Source: Bradyrhizobium canariense (GTDB taxonomy: Bacteria; Pseudomonadota; Alphaproteobacteria; Rhizobiales; Xanthobacteraceae). Taken from it: 64,000 bases of DNA. A model generated the notes under the pieces. It worked only from the letters and a program-made list of their open reading frames with translations, had not been told where the DNA came from and ran no database searches. The stretch covers positions 1,984,001 through 2,048,000 of the forward strand of contig NZ_LT629750.1 in assembly GCF_900105125.1 (NCBI RefSeq), given 5' to 3'. The position numbers were made by a program, and so were the translations under genes. Positions 27,929 through 37,405 of the stretch are shown here, one piece after another (position 1 is the stretch's first letter; every line of letters starts with the position of its first letter).

Positions 27929-28627
27929 TTAATCAGCCCGATAAGTGCGGCCGGGATCGCCCAGCCTGAAATCCGCCAAAATGGTCTCGCCTGCCACCGC
28001 GGTCTGCCCCTCGGAGACCAGCGCGCTGGTTCCCTCAGGCAGATAGACGTCGAGACGCGACCCGAAGCGGATCAAACCGAACCGCTCGCCGGCGCCGATC
28101 GACTGCCCTTCGCGAACAAACGACACAATCCGCCGCGCGACCAGCCCTGCAATCTGGATGACACCGATCCGGCCGTTCGGTGTCGAGATCACGAGCGAAT
28201 TGCGTTCGTTGTCTTCGCTCGCCTTGTCGAGTTCAGCGTTGATGAATTTTCCCGGCCGATACGCAATCCGGTCAATCCGTCCCGCCACCGGGCTGCGATT
28301 CACATGACAGTTGAACACGCTCATGAAGATCGAGACGCGTGGCAATGGTCGATCGCCGAGCCCGAGTTCGGCCGGCGGCAATACTTGCGTGATCATCGAG
28401 ACGCGTCCGTCGGCCGGCGCGACAACAATACCTTCCCGCACCGGCGTTACCCGCACCGGGTCGCGAAAGAACAGCGCGCACCAGATCGTCAGCAGCGTGC
28501 CGATCCAGCCAAGCGGCGTCCAGATCCAGAACAGGATCAGACTGCCAAGCGCAAAGCCGCCAATGAATGGATAGCCTTCCGGGTGGATCGGCGGAATCTG
28601 CGCGCGAATGGAATTACCAATGGACAT
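27929..28627 (-). CDS. psd: Phosphatidylserine decarboxylase proenzyme
   Basis: A 232-residue membrane-associated pyruvoyl enzyme of the short rhizobial/type II class, converting phosphatidylserine to phosphatidylethanolamine. The self-cleavage site is the Gly-Ser in [11 protein letters not shown] near residue 185, where the serine becomes the pyruvoyl group. The conserved [18 protein letters not shown] core with its catalytic His is at about 102-120. Two hydrophobic segments near residues 20-52 anchor it. I use ATG 28627 rather than the TTG one codon before. It precedes pssA on the same strand. Confidence 0.95.
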   Translation of the reverse strand: MSIGNSIRAQIPPIHPEGYPFIGGFALGSLILFWIWTPLGWIGTLLTIWCALFFRDPVRVTPVREGIVVAPADGRVSMITQVLPPAELGLGDRPLPRVSIFMSVFNCHVNRSPVAGRIDRIAYRPGKFINAELDKASEDNERNSLVISTPNGRIGVIQIAGLVARRIVSFVREGQSIGAGERFGLIRFGSRLDVYLPEGTSALVSEGQTAVAGETILADFRLGDPGRTYRAD

Positions 28628-28688
28628 CAAAGCTCACTGCAGTTTGCTATTCTTACCCTCTTCGCTTGTGCGAGAGGGCTATTTCAAA

Positions 28689-30647
28689 TCATTCGGCAGC
28701 GGCCGGTGTCGCCAGCGCGTCATCGATCGGAGGGGGTGACCGGTTAGGCGCTTCGCCGTCGTCGCCAATCCGCGCCAGCTTCTCCCGCGCTTCCTCAGCC
28801 TCGCGCTGCCTGTTCCACATACTGGCATAAAGCCCGTCCGTTGCCAAAAGCTGGGAATGAGTCCCACGTTCGGCGATCCGGCCCTGATCCAGCACAATGA
28901 TTTCGTCAGCGCTCACCACAGTCGAGAGCCGGTGCGCGATCACCAGCGAGGTGCGGTTGCGCGACACCCGTTCCAGGGCTCCCTGGATTTCGTGCTCGGT
29001 GTGGCTGTCGAGCGCCGACGTCGCCTCGTCAAGCAGCAGAATGGGCGGCGCCTTGAGGACGGTGCGCGCGATCGCCACGCGCTGCTTCTCACCGCCCGAT
29101 AGTTTCAGACCGCGCTCGCCGACCTGGGTCTCATACCCCTTCGGTGACATCCGGATGAAGCTGTCGATTTGGGCCAGTTGTGCCGCCTGCTCCACTTCGG
29201 CGTCGGTCGCGTCCCAGCGGCCGTAGCGAATGTTATAACGGATAGTGTCGTTGAACAGAACAGTGTCCTGCGGCACCATTCCGATCGATGCCCGCAGCGA
29301 AGCTTGCGTGACGTTCCGGATATCCTGACCGTCGATCAGGATCTTGCCGCTGGAAATGTCATACAGACGAAACAACAGGCGTGAAATCGTCGACTTGCCG
29401 GCGCCGGATGGACCGACGATCGCAACCGTCTTGCCGGCCGGGACTTCAAAGCTGAGGCCTTTGAGGATCAGCCGTTCGGGATCGTAGGCGAAACGCACAT
29501 CTTCGAAGCGGATATTGCCCGACGTCACGATCAGCGGCTGGGCGCCGGGAATATCCTTCACTTCCGGTTTTTGCGACAGAACGACGAACATCTTCTCGAT
29601 GTCGATGATCGCCTGCTTGATCTCGCGGTAAACCATGCCCATGAAATTCAGCGGCTGGTAAAGCTGGATCATCATGGCGTTGACCATGACAAAATCGCCC
29701 ACCGTGTTCCTGCCGCTACGCACGCCCAACGCGCACATCAGCATGGTCGCCGTCAGGCCTACGGTAAAAATAACCGCCTGGCCGGTATTGAGAACTGCGA
29801 GCGAGGTGTAGGTTTTCACGCTGGCGCGTTCATAGCGCTCCATCGAATGGTCATACCGCGTGGCTTCGCGCTCCTCGGCGCCGAAATATTTGACCGTCTC
29901 GTAATTCAGCAGCGAGTCGATCGCCTTGGTGTTCGCCTCGGTGTCGGAGTCGTTCATCTTGCGGCGGATATCGATCCGCCATTCGGTCGCGATGTAGGTA
30001 AAATACATGAACACCACGACCGTGATCATCGTGGCCAGCAGATAACGCCAGTCGAACTTCCACAGCAGCACCGCCATCAACAGCGAAACTTCGACGATGG
30101 TCGGGATGAGTTGCAGGATCACCATCCGCACGATGGTCTCGATGCCGGTGCGGCCGCGCTCGAGCACGCGGGTCAGTCCCCCGGTCTTGCGCTCCAGATG
30201 AAAGCGCAGCGACAGCTCGTGCATGTGGACGAAGGTGAGATAGGCGAGCTTGCGCACCGCATGCATCGCCACTTTTGCAAAGATGCCGTCGCGCCATTGG
30301 GTCAGGACCGCCATCAGCACGCGCAAGGCGCCGTAGCTGGCGGTCATGATCAAGGGCGATGCGATCAGCCACAGCGCCCAGTTCGACGCCTGTACGGGGG
30401 CGGTATCGGCGCCGGTCAGCGCATCGATCGCCCATTTGAATGTGAAGGGTACCGACAGTGTCGCGATCTTGGCGATCACCAGCAGCACCATCGACCAGAC
30501 CACGCGCATCTTGAGATCGGCGCGATCGCTGGGCCAGATATATGGCCAAAGATGCGCGAGCGTCCCGATCAAGGTGGCGCGTTCGACGAACTTGTCGGAA
30601 ACAGGCTGCGCTGCGCCGGCGCCTCGGGAGGAATCTGTGTGAGCCAT
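28689..30647 (-). CDS. Atm1-type ABC exporter (ABCB7/HMT1-like)
   Basis: A 652-residue half-transporter. Residues about 40-340 hold six transmembrane helices of the ABC type IV exporter fold. Residues about 370-620 are the ATPase with Walker A GPSGAGKST, signature LSGGEKQRVAIARTV and Walker B ILLLDEATSALD. The transmembrane part carries the Atm1 features FHLERKTGGLTRVLERG and NYETVKYFGAEE, which in the family line the glutathione-binding cavity. Homologues export glutathione-metal or sulfur compounds and support Fe-S or metal homeostasis. It lies upstream of psd by 61 bp, so may share its transcript. Confidence 0.93.
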   Translation of the reverse strand: MAHTDSSRGAGAAQPVSDKFVERATLIGTLAHLWPYIWPSDRADLKMRVVWSMVLLVIAKIATLSVPFTFKWAIDALTGADTAPVQASNWALWLIASPLIMTASYGALRVLMAVLTQWRDGIFAKVAMHAVRKLAYLTFVHMHELSLRFHLERKTGGLTRVLERGRTGIETIVRMVILQLIPTIVEVSLLMAVLLWKFDWRYLLATMITVVVFMYFTYIATEWRIDIRRKMNDSDTEANTKAIDSLLNYETVKYFGAEEREATRYDHSMERYERASVKTYTSLAVLNTGQAVIFTVGLTATMLMCALGVRSGRNTVGDFVMVNAMMIQLYQPLNFMGMVYREIKQAIIDIEKMFVVLSQKPEVKDIPGAQPLIVTSGNIRFEDVRFAYDPERLILKGLSFEVPAGKTVAIVGPSGAGKSTISRLLFRLYDISSGKILIDGQDIRNVTQASLRASIGMVPQDTVLFNDTIRYNIRYGRWDATDAEVEQAAQLAQIDSFIRMSPKGYETQVGERGLKLSGGEKQRVAIARTVLKAPPILLLDEATSALDSHTEHEIQGALERVSRNRTSLVIAHRLSTVVSADEIIVLDQGRIAERGTHSQLLATDGLYASMWNRQREAEEAREKLARIGDDGEAPNRSPPPIDDALATPAAAE

Positions 30648-30829
30648 CTATCGTGCCTGGCAGCTTACCCGAGCAATAGCGATTAAGTGATTTGGTTTCG
30701 TCATGCCGCTTTCATATAGGGTTTTTGGCTATCTTCGCACCCTCCAGGGCAAATCTTTTCCGTCTGCGAATCACTATCCCTGCGACGCTTAGCCTTGACG
30801 CTGCTGCGTTGCGGTGCCACATCGCTGCC

Positions 30830-31411
30830 GTGACGAAAATCAGCAACATCTGCGTCTACTGCGGCTCGAGCCCGGGTACCAATCCGCGGTTCATCGAGGC
30901 CGCGAAGGATTTCGGCAAGATTCTTGCCGAGAACAAAATCAACCTCGTCTATGGCGGCGGCTCATTTGGATTGATGGGGGCCGTGGCGACATCCGTGCTT
31001 GACCACGGTGGTACCGTGACGGGCATCATTCCGGAATCCCTGGTCGCCCGCGAGCGCGCGCTAAAGACGGTTCAGGAAATGGTGGTGACCAACCACATGC
31101 ATGAACGCAAGCAACTGATGTTTGACCGTTCGGATGCATTCGTGGCACTTCCGGGCGGCGTCGGCACGCTGGAGGAACTGGTCGAGCAGCTTACCTGGGC
31201 GCAGCTCAAGCATCACCGCAAACCGATCATACTCTGCAATACCGATTCGTTCTGGACCCCGCTGCTTGAAACCTTCGAGCGGATGAAATCCAGCGGCTTC
31301 GTCTATAATTCGGAAGTGCTCGACAATTTGATCTGCGATGACGTTAGCGAGATCCTGCCCATGATCCGTCGCAAGATGACGGCTGCCGCCGCTGAGCCCG
31401 CAAAGCCCTGA
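30830..31411 (+). CDS. LOG-family nucleotide phosphoribohydrolase-like protein
   Basis: A 193-residue Rossmann-fold protein of the TIGR00730/LOG family. The signature PGGVGTLEELVEQLTWAQL contains the conserved PGGxGTxxE, and the N-terminal VYCGSSPG is typical. LOG enzymes release free cytokinins from nucleoside 5'-monophosphates, and in bacteria many may act on AMP-like nucleotides. The start is taken at GTG 30830 (VTKISNICVYCG); upstream in-frame codons read as non-family sequence. It is divergent from the Atm1-type exporter. Confidence 0.9.
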   Translation: MTKISNICVYCGSSPGTNPRFIEAAKDFGKILAENKINLVYGGGSFGLMGAVATSVLDHGGTVTGIIPESLVARERALKTVQEMVVTNHMHERKQLMFDRSDAFVALPGGVGTLEELVEQLTWAQLKHHRKPIILCNTDSFWTPLLETFERMKSSGFVYNSEVLDNLICDDVSEILPMIRRKMTAAAAEPAKP

Positions 31412-31446
31412 TCGGGACCAAAGCCGCGCATCGACATGTCCGGCCG

Positions 31447-31824
31447 TCAATCGTTTGGAAACGTCACCGCCTCGATGCGATTGCCATCGGGATCGATGAT
31501 GAAAGCCGCATAGTAGCGCACGCGATCATGCGGACGCAGCGATGGTGCACTTTCCGAGGTTGCGCCGGCTGCCAGGGCCGCGGCATGAAAGGCGTCGACT
31601 TCGGCTGTCGATTTCGCGCGCAGGCAAATATGGGCGCCGCTATCCGGGGCTAGGCGCTGCATTCCGGTTCGCAGGTTGATCCAGACTTCCGGATAGGTCT
31701 TGCCAAAACCGACCATCGCAGGCCGCGTCACCAGCCGGGAAATCCCGAGCGGCGCAAAGGCGCGTTCATAAAATGGGACCGCACGCTCCAGATTGCTTAC
31801 AGCCAGCGAGACATGGTCGATCAT
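31447..31824 (-). CDS. Glyoxalase/VOC superfamily protein
   Basis: A 125-residue single VOC domain protein (MIDHVSLAVSNLERAVPFYE at the start, FIIDPDGNRIEAVTF at the end). The two beta-alpha-beta-beta-beta units of the fold are recognisable, and His4 and the terminal Glu are the usual metal ligands. Such proteins range from lyases to resistance proteins; the substrate is not predictable. It ends just before the LOG gene on the opposite strand and begins 11 bp before the stop of cimA on the same strand, so the order is cimA then VOC. Confidence 0.85.
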   Translation of the reverse strand: MIDHVSLAVSNLERAVPFYERAFAPLGISRLVTRPAMVGFGKTYPEVWINLRTGMQRLAPDSGAHICLRAKSTAEVDAFHAAALAAGATSESAPSLRPHDRVRYYAAFIIDPDGNRIEAVTFPND

Positions 31825-31834
31825 GGCCTGCCCC

Positions 31835-33433
31835 TTACGCCGGCGCGCCGGATTTCACCAGTTTGTAGATAACCGAGTCCATCAGCGCTTGAAACGAGGC
31901 GTCGATAATATTGGGCGATACGCCGACCGTGGTCCACCTCTCGCCCGCCTCGTCCTCGCTCTCGATCAGCACCCGCGTGACGGCTTCGGTGCCGCCATTG
32001 AGGATACGCACACGGTAGTCGATCAGCTTGAGGCCTTCGATATAGCTCTGATACTGGCCGAGGTCCTTGCGCAGCGCCACGTCGAGTGCGTTGACCGGAC
32101 CGTTGCCTTCGGCCGCCGAGATCAGTTTCTCGCCGGCGACATCGACCTTCACCACCGCCATCGCCACTGTCACGCGCTGACCGTTGGAGTTGTAGCGCTG
32201 TTCGACGTTGACATCGAATTGCTCGACGCGAAAATATTCCGGCACCCGACCAAGCGTGCGCCGCGCCAGCAATTCAAACGACGCGTCGGCGGATTCATAG
32301 GCGTAGCCCGCCGCTTCGCGCTCCTTCAATTCCTCGACAAGCCGCGCCAGCTTCGGGTCTTTCTTGTCGTAGGGAATGCCGACGCGATCGAGTTCGGCAA
32401 TGACGTTGGAACGGCCGGCCTGATCGGAAACCAGCACCTTGCGGTGATTTCCGACCAACTCGGGCAGCACGTGCTCATAGGTCTGCGGATCCTTCAGAAC
32501 GGCGGACGCATGAATGCCGGTCTTGGTCACGAACGCGCTTTCACCGACATAGGGCGCATGCCGGTTCGACGCACGGTTGAGCATGTTGTCCAGCGTCCGC
32601 GAAACCTTCATCAGGGTCGCCATCTTGTCAGACGAGACACCGATCTCGAAAGCGTCGGAGAACTCGCGCTTGAGCCGCAAGGTCGGGATCAGCGAGCATA
32701 GATTGGCGTTGCCGCAACGCTCGCCGAGGCCGTTTAGCGTGCCCTGGATTTGCCGTACACCCGCGCGCACCGCAGCCAGCGAATTGGCGACGGCCTGCTC
32801 GGTATCGTTATGCGCGTGAATGCCGACGTGATCGCCGGGGATCTGCTTGACGACCTCGCCTACGATGGTCTCGATCTCGTTCGGCATGGTGCCGCCATTG
32901 GTGTCGCACAACACCACCCAGCGCGCGCCGGAATCATAGGCCGCCTTTGCGCAAGCGAGCGCAAACTCCGGGTTCTCCTTGTAGCCATCGAAAAAATGCT
33001 CACAGTCCAGCATAACTTCGCGGCCCGCGGCCTTGGCGGCCTTCACGCTGTCGCGGATCGAGGCCAGATTCTCTTCGTTGGTGGTCTCCAGCGCCACCCG
33101 CACCTGATACGCCGAGGATTTCGCGACAAAACAGATCGCGTCGGCCTTGGCCTCCAGTAGCGCCGCGAGGCCAGGATCGTTCGAGGCCGAGCGGCCGGGC
33201 CGCCGGGTCATGCCGAACGCGGTGAAGCTGGCATGATCGAATTCCGGTTTCTCGGCAAAGAATTCGGTATCGGTGGGGTTGGCGCCGGGATAGCCGCCCT
33301 CGACATAATCGATGCCGAGTTCGTCGAGCATCTGCGCGATCAGCTGCTTGTCCTTCAGGGTAAAATCGACGCCGTTGGTCTGCGCGCCGTCGCGTAGCGT
33401 GGTGTCGAACAGATAGAGGCGTTCGCGGCTCAT
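31835..33433 (-). CDS. cimA: (R)-citramalate synthase
   Basis: A 532-residue enzyme of the isopropylmalate/homocitrate synthase family, condensing pyruvate and acetyl-CoA to citramalate in the threonine-independent isoleucine route. The HMGL-like TIM barrel starts LYLFDTTLRDGAQTNGVDF, with metal ligands HAHND near residue 210 and the CGNANL motif. The C-terminal third carries the LeuA-type allosteric domain (RVTVAMAVVKVDVAGEKLIS). Start ATG 33433 overlaps the stop of the GNAT gene as ATGA. Function in Ile synthesis is inferred; closely related enzymes are annotated 2-isopropylmalate synthase-like. Confidence 0.9.
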   Translation of the reverse strand: MSRERLYLFDTTLRDGAQTNGVDFTLKDKQLIAQMLDELGIDYVEGGYPGANPTDTEFFAEKPEFDHASFTAFGMTRRPGRSASNDPGLAALLEAKADAICFVAKSSAYQVRVALETTNEENLASIRDSVKAAKAAGREVMLDCEHFFDGYKENPEFALACAKAAYDSGARWVVLCDTNGGTMPNEIETIVGEVVKQIPGDHVGIHAHNDTEQAVANSLAAVRAGVRQIQGTLNGLGERCGNANLCSLIPTLRLKREFSDAFEIGVSSDKMATLMKVSRTLDNMLNRASNRHAPYVGESAFVTKTGIHASAVLKDPQTYEHVLPELVGNHRKVLVSDQAGRSNVIAELDRVGIPYDKKDPKLARLVEELKEREAAGYAYESADASFELLARRTLGRVPEYFRVEQFDVNVEQRYNSNGQRVTVAMAVVKVDVAGEKLISAAEGNGPVNALDVALRKDLGQYQSYIEGLKLIDYRVRILNGGTEAVTRVLIESEDEAGERWTTVGVSPNIIDASFQALMDSVIYKLVKSGAPA

Positions 33434-33942
33434 GATGGAACTCCGGGCGCTGCAGCATCGACCAAGGTCTTCTCCATGGTGGTGTTGGCGAGCCACTCAC
33501 CATTGACGATGACGCTGTTGCGCTGCTTGGCGACATAACCGCGCTTGGCAAAAAATACCTGCGCGTTGTCGCTGGCATCGACCTTGAGGCTCTTGGCACC
33601 ACGGGCGCCCGCGAGCTTTTCCAGCGCCTCGCACAGCATCGAGCCGACGCCCTGCCCGGCCGCGCTGGGGTGGACGTAGAGCATGTCGATATGATCAGCG
33701 CCCTTCAGCGAAGCAAAGCCGACGGGCGAATTCTGCAGCGTGGCGATCAGCGTGAGTTCGGAGGCCAAGCGCTTGCCGAATGGCTCTTCGTCGTCGGCAA
33801 CGCCGGCCCAGGCTTGCTGCTGCGTCTCGCTGTAATCCTCGCCGGTCAACTCCTCGATGGCGGTAACGAAGATCGCCGCCAGGACAGCCGTATCCACCGC
33901 AAGAAACGGCCGCAAAGCAGGTTTTGGCAATGCCTGTCCCAT
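33430..33942 (-). CDS. GNAT-family N-acetyltransferase
   Basis: A 170-residue acetyltransferase. The acetyl-CoA-binding motif A is MLYVHPSAAGQGVGSMLCEA, with the Q/RxxGxG/A element GQGVGS. The motif B end is VFFAKRGYVAKQRNSV. Overall it resembles the PhnO/YafP type. ATG 33942 (MGQALPKPALRPF) is preferred over one 13 codons earlier because the longer N-terminus is not family-like. Its stop overlaps the cimA start by 4 bp, so the two are translationally coupled. Acceptor unknown; the coupling does not by itself imply a role in isoleucine synthesis. Confidence 0.85.
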   Translation of the reverse strand: MGQALPKPALRPFLAVDTAVLAAIFVTAIEELTGEDYSETQQQAWAGVADDEEPFGKRLASELTLIATLQNSPVGFASLKGADHIDMLYVHPSAAGQGVGSMLCEALEKLAGARGAKSLKVDASDNAQVFFAKRGYVAKQRNSVIVNGEWLANTTMEKTLVDAAAPGVPS

Positions 33943-34053
33943 CGCGTCAAAACACTCCGAGCGATCTTGCGACAGGCGCAATCGCGGTTGCAGCCAATTT
34001 GACAGGGATCGAACAGTCCCAATACCGGTGAAACGGCGTGTCGAGACTGCTCA

Positions 34054-35460
34054 TCACGCGATCTCCCAGGTCGTGATCGGCTTACCGTCAGCGTCCTTGC
34101 CGTCCTTGAGCACGACGCCCATCGCCGTGATCATATCGCGGATACGATCGGACTCCTTGAAGTCCTTTCGCGCTCGCGCCGCGGCGCGCTCCGCGATCAA
34201 ATTCTCGATTTGCTTCGCATCGATGCCGCTCGCCTGCTGTTTCCGGCTCTTCCAATCCGCCGAACTCTCCGACAGGAAGCCGACATACCGCAACGAACCA
34301 GCAAACGCGTTGCGGCAGCCTTCATCGCCGGAAGCCGCGCTATTCCGTAAGCCGTGCAACGCTGCCATCATCTGCGGCGTGTTCAGATCATCGGAAAGTG
34401 CCTCGATAACGGTGTCGGCAGGCCGCCCGTCACGGGCATCCGCGGCGACCTCGTACCAATCGTCGAGCGTCTTCGCGCTCTCCTCCAATCCCTTCAGCGT
34501 CCAATCGATCGGCGAACGGTAGTGCGTCTTCAGCATATTGAGGCGCAGCACTTCTCCAGGCCAATCCGCCAGCAACTCCCTGATCGTGACAAAGTTGCCG
34601 AGCGACTTCGACATCTTCTCGCCTTCGACCTGCAGGAAGCCGTTGTGCAGCCAGTAGTTCGCCATCGTATGCGTGCCGTGGGCGCAACGCGACTGTGCGA
34701 TCTCGTTTTCATGGTGCGGAAAGATCAGGTCGAGACCGCCGCCATGAATGTCGAAGACGTCACCGAGATAAGCGGCGCTCATGGCCGAGCATTCGATATG
34801 CCAGCCCGGACGTCCCCTGGCCCACGGGCTTTCCCATCCCGGTTCGTCGTCGGACGATTGCTTCCACAGCACGAAGTCGGCGGGGTTTTTCTTGTGTGCG
34901 TCGACGGCGATGCGCGCGCCCGCCAGTTGCTCATCAAGCTTGCGGCCTGACAGCGCGCCATAGTCCGGCATCGAGACGGTATCGAACAACACCTCGCCGC
35001 CGGCTTCATAGGCATGGCCGCGCGCGATCAATTGCTTGATCAGCGTCACCATGTCGGCCTTGCCGTCGGCGCGCGGCAGCACGAAATCGGTGGCGCGTGG
35101 TTCGAATGTCGGCGGCAGGCAACCGAGCGCCGTCACGTCAGCATGGAACTGCGCGGCGGTCTTCTCGGTGACCTTGCGGATCGCTTCATTCAGCGGCAGG
35201 CCGGGAAAATCACGCGCGGCGCGGTCGTTGATCTTGTCGTCGACGTCGGTGATGTTGCGGACATAGGTGACGTGGTCGGCGCCGTAGAGATGCCGCAGCA
35301 GGCGGAACAGCACATCGAACACGATCACCGGGCGCGCATTGCCGATATGGGCGAAGTCGTAGACCGTCGGTCCGCAGACATACATGCGCACGTTGTCGCG
35401 ATCGAGCGGCACGAAGGGCCGCTTTTCCTTGGTCAACGTATCGTGAAGGCGCAGTTCCAT
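34054..35460 (-). CDS. cysS: Cysteine-tRNA ligase
   Basis: A 468-residue class I aminoacyl-tRNA synthetase charging tRNA-Cys. The HIGH motif reads HIGN ([16 protein letters not shown]) and KMSKS is intact in [11 protein letters not shown]. The Zn site uses CGPTVYD, the CSAMS and the HHENE region. The C-terminal anticodon-binding domain is present ([19 protein letters not shown]). Length matches the family. It is transcribed toward the GNAT gene, with 111 bp between, so is probably separate from the GNAT-cimA pair. Confidence 0.96.
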   Translation of the reverse strand: MELRLHDTLTKEKRPFVPLDRDNVRMYVCGPTVYDFAHIGNARPVIVFDVLFRLLRHLYGADHVTYVRNITDVDDKINDRAARDFPGLPLNEAIRKVTEKTAAQFHADVTALGCLPPTFEPRATDFVLPRADGKADMVTLIKQLIARGHAYEAGGEVLFDTVSMPDYGALSGRKLDEQLAGARIAVDAHKKNPADFVLWKQSSDDEPGWESPWARGRPGWHIECSAMSAAYLGDVFDIHGGGLDLIFPHHENEIAQSRCAHGTHTMANYWLHNGFLQVEGEKMSKSLGNFVTIRELLADWPGEVLRLNMLKTHYRSPIDWTLKGLEESAKTLDDWYEVAADARDGRPADTVIEALSDDLNTPQMMAALHGLRNSAASGDEGCRNAFAGSLRYVGFLSESSADWKSRKQQASGIDAKQIENLIAERAAARARKDFKESDRIRDMITAMGVVLKDGKDADGKPITTWEIA

Positions 35461-35747
35461 GGATATCCCGTCCCTTGCGGCCGGGCGTCCAGTGATCTCT
35501 GTTGAGAAAAGACGGCCTCAGCCAGCGAATCGCTAGCTCATAATCTCACGGCAAATGCCACAAATGGTGAGGAAACCGTACATGGGAACACCATGGGGCA
35601 CGCCGGGGGATTCCGTCAAGAGCCAGCTGACAGCCCGATTTCGGCCATCAAGCCCGGGCAACCGAGCCCTGGTTAATCATTATTAACATTTCGGACTTAT
35701 CGAGTAGGCGACATCCTCTCGTTCCGTCCTTTTCTCCCCGGTGCAAT

Positions 35748-36056
35748 ATGCGATCTCTATCGGCGTTTTTGGCCTGCCTGCTCCTCTGTGCGGCCTCGGT
35801 CGCGTTGGCGGACAGCCGCGTTTTCATCATCGAAAACCAGGCGGACGGTTATGGCGTCGACCAGTGCCTCGCCAAGGGCGAGAAATGCGGCGCGCATGCC
35901 GCCCTGTCCTATTGCAAATCGCGCGATTTCGCCCAGGCTTCCTCGTATCGGCGCGTTGATGCCGATGAGGTAACGGGGTCCGTTCCCACGGCAGCCGGCG
36001 CCAACTGCAGTCATGCCGGTTGCGGCGAATATATCGCCATTACGTGCCAGCGCTGA
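35748..36056 (+). CDS. Small secreted six-cysteine protein
   Basis: A 102-residue protein with a clear Sec signal peptide (MRSLSAFLACLLLCAASVAL, cleavage near residue 21). The mature part contains six cysteines (positions 40, 47, 56, 87, 92, 100), which could form three disulfides in the periplasm. I do not recognise the family. The sequence is followed 145 bp later by a DUF2865 gene on the same strand, also secreted, so they may share a transcript. AT-rich DNA with TTAATCATTATTAACA precedes it and may hold its promoter. Confidence 0.75.
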   Translation: MRSLSAFLACLLLCAASVALADSRVFIIENQADGYGVDQCLAKGEKCGAHAALSYCKSRDFAQASSYRRVDADEVTGSVPTAAGANCSHAGCGEYIAITCQR

Positions 36057-36201
36057 GCCCATCAATTTGCCGCATAGTGGAGTACTGCTGCTGCCACATC
36101 GGCGCCCCGGAAACGACGTGACGCTGCCCAGAGAAGCGGCTATGTGATGCCGCGACCGTGCTTTGGCTCCGTGCCGCGCGGAATCGTCCCAATGGCCGGA
36201 T

Positions 36202-37362
36202 ATGCCTGAAACCTTGATTACGCGCTTCCCTAAATCGATCTTGGCTTGCGTTGCGTTGCTTGGCGTCCTCGCGCCGGGCGTTGAGGCCCTGGCGCAGATG
36301 GACCCGAACGCCCCGCCGCCCTCGCAAGGTGCACCAGCCAACCCGATGTGCCCACGGCTTGAAGGGCAGCTGGCGGCGATCGACCGCGGCGGCAGCACCG
36401 GAGACCCGGCGAAGGACGATCAAATCCGCCGCTATCAGGATGCCGCCAACAAGCAGCAAGGCGAGCTTGATCGCGTGACGTCGCAGGCCAAGCGAATGGG
36501 CTGCGACAGTTCCGGGTTTTTCTCGCTGTTCAGCGGCCAATCGGCGCAATGCGGTCCGGTCAACAACCAGATCCAGCAGATGCGGGCGAATCTGGATCAG
36601 ATCACCAGCAGCCTCGAGCGGCTGCGCGGTGGCGGTTTCGGCAGCGATCGCGACAATCAGCGCCGCTCGGTGCTGACAGCGCTGGCGCAGAACAATTGCG
36701 GGCCGCAATACGCCGCAGCGCTGAACAACGGTCCGGGCAATTTCCTGAACAATTTGTTTGGTGGCAACAACAATAATCCCAATCCCGGCGCGCCGGGCGC
36801 CGATACCGGCCCGCAGTCCGGAACCTACCGCACGGTCTGCGCCCGCAGCTGCGACGGTTTCTATTTTCCGATCTCCTTTGCCACCGTCCCCGGGCGTTTT
36901 CCCGACGACGAAAAAACCTGCAAGGCTCTGTGTCCGGCGGCGGACGCCACGCTCTTCACCTATCGCAATCCCGGTGAAGACATGAGTTCGGCGGTCTCGA
37001 TCAACGGCCAACCTTATTCGTCGTCTCCGAACGCCTTCCGCTACCGTCAGGAATTCAATCCGTCCTGCTCCTGCAAGGCTCCCGGACAGACCTGGTCCGA
37101 CGCCCTGAAAAATATCGACGACAAGGCTGCCGCCGCACAGCAGGGCGACATCATTGTCACCGAGGAGAGCGCGAAGAAGATGTCGCAGGCGCCGAGCAAG
37201 CCCGTTCCGACCTCTGCCAAGAAGGGCAACGCTCCGGCAGGCGCCGCGCCGGTCGCCGACGATCCGGCTGGGGCTGGCACCACCGCAGCGGCGCCTTCGG
37301 GCAATGCGACCGACAACAAATCGGTGCGGACGGTCGGGCCGACCTTTATCCCGGCACGCTGA
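36202..37362 (+). CDS. DUF2865 domain secreted protein
   Basis: A 386-residue exported protein with a signal peptide (FPKSILACVALLGVLAPGV, cleavage near residue 31). The central and C-terminal DUF2865 domain is marked by YRTVCARSCDGFYFPISF and PSCSCKAPGQTWSDALKN. A Pro/Ala-rich low-complexity tail follows from about residue 335. The family is widespread in Bradyrhizobium relatives and of unknown function; its repeated Cys suggest a disulfide-stabilised periplasmic protein. ATG 36202 is used because the 13 preceding codons are not hydrophobic and not family-like. The central Asn-rich stretch (NNLFGGNNNNPNPG) is a flexible linker. Confidence 0.9.
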   Translation: MPETLITRFPKSILACVALLGVLAPGVEALAQMDPNAPPPSQGAPANPMCPRLEGQLAAIDRGGSTGDPAKDDQIRRYQDAANKQQGELDRVTSQAKRMGCDSSGFFSLFSGQSAQCGPVNNQIQQMRANLDQITSSLERLRGGGFGSDRDNQRRSVLTALAQNNCGPQYAAALNNGPGNFLNNLFGGNNNNPNPGAPGADTGPQSGTYRTVCARSCDGFYFPISFATVPGRFPDDEKTCKALCPAADATLFTYRNPGEDMSSAVSINGQPYSSSPNAFRYRQEFNPSCSCKAPGQTWSDALKNIDDKAAAAQQGDIIVTEESAKKMSQAPSKPVPTSAKKGNAPAGAAPVADDPAGAGTTAAAPSGNATDNKSVRTVGPTFIPAR

Positions 37363-37405
37363 TCGCTGTTTGTTTTGACGCCTATCCACTTCGCTTGAAA
37401 GCGCC

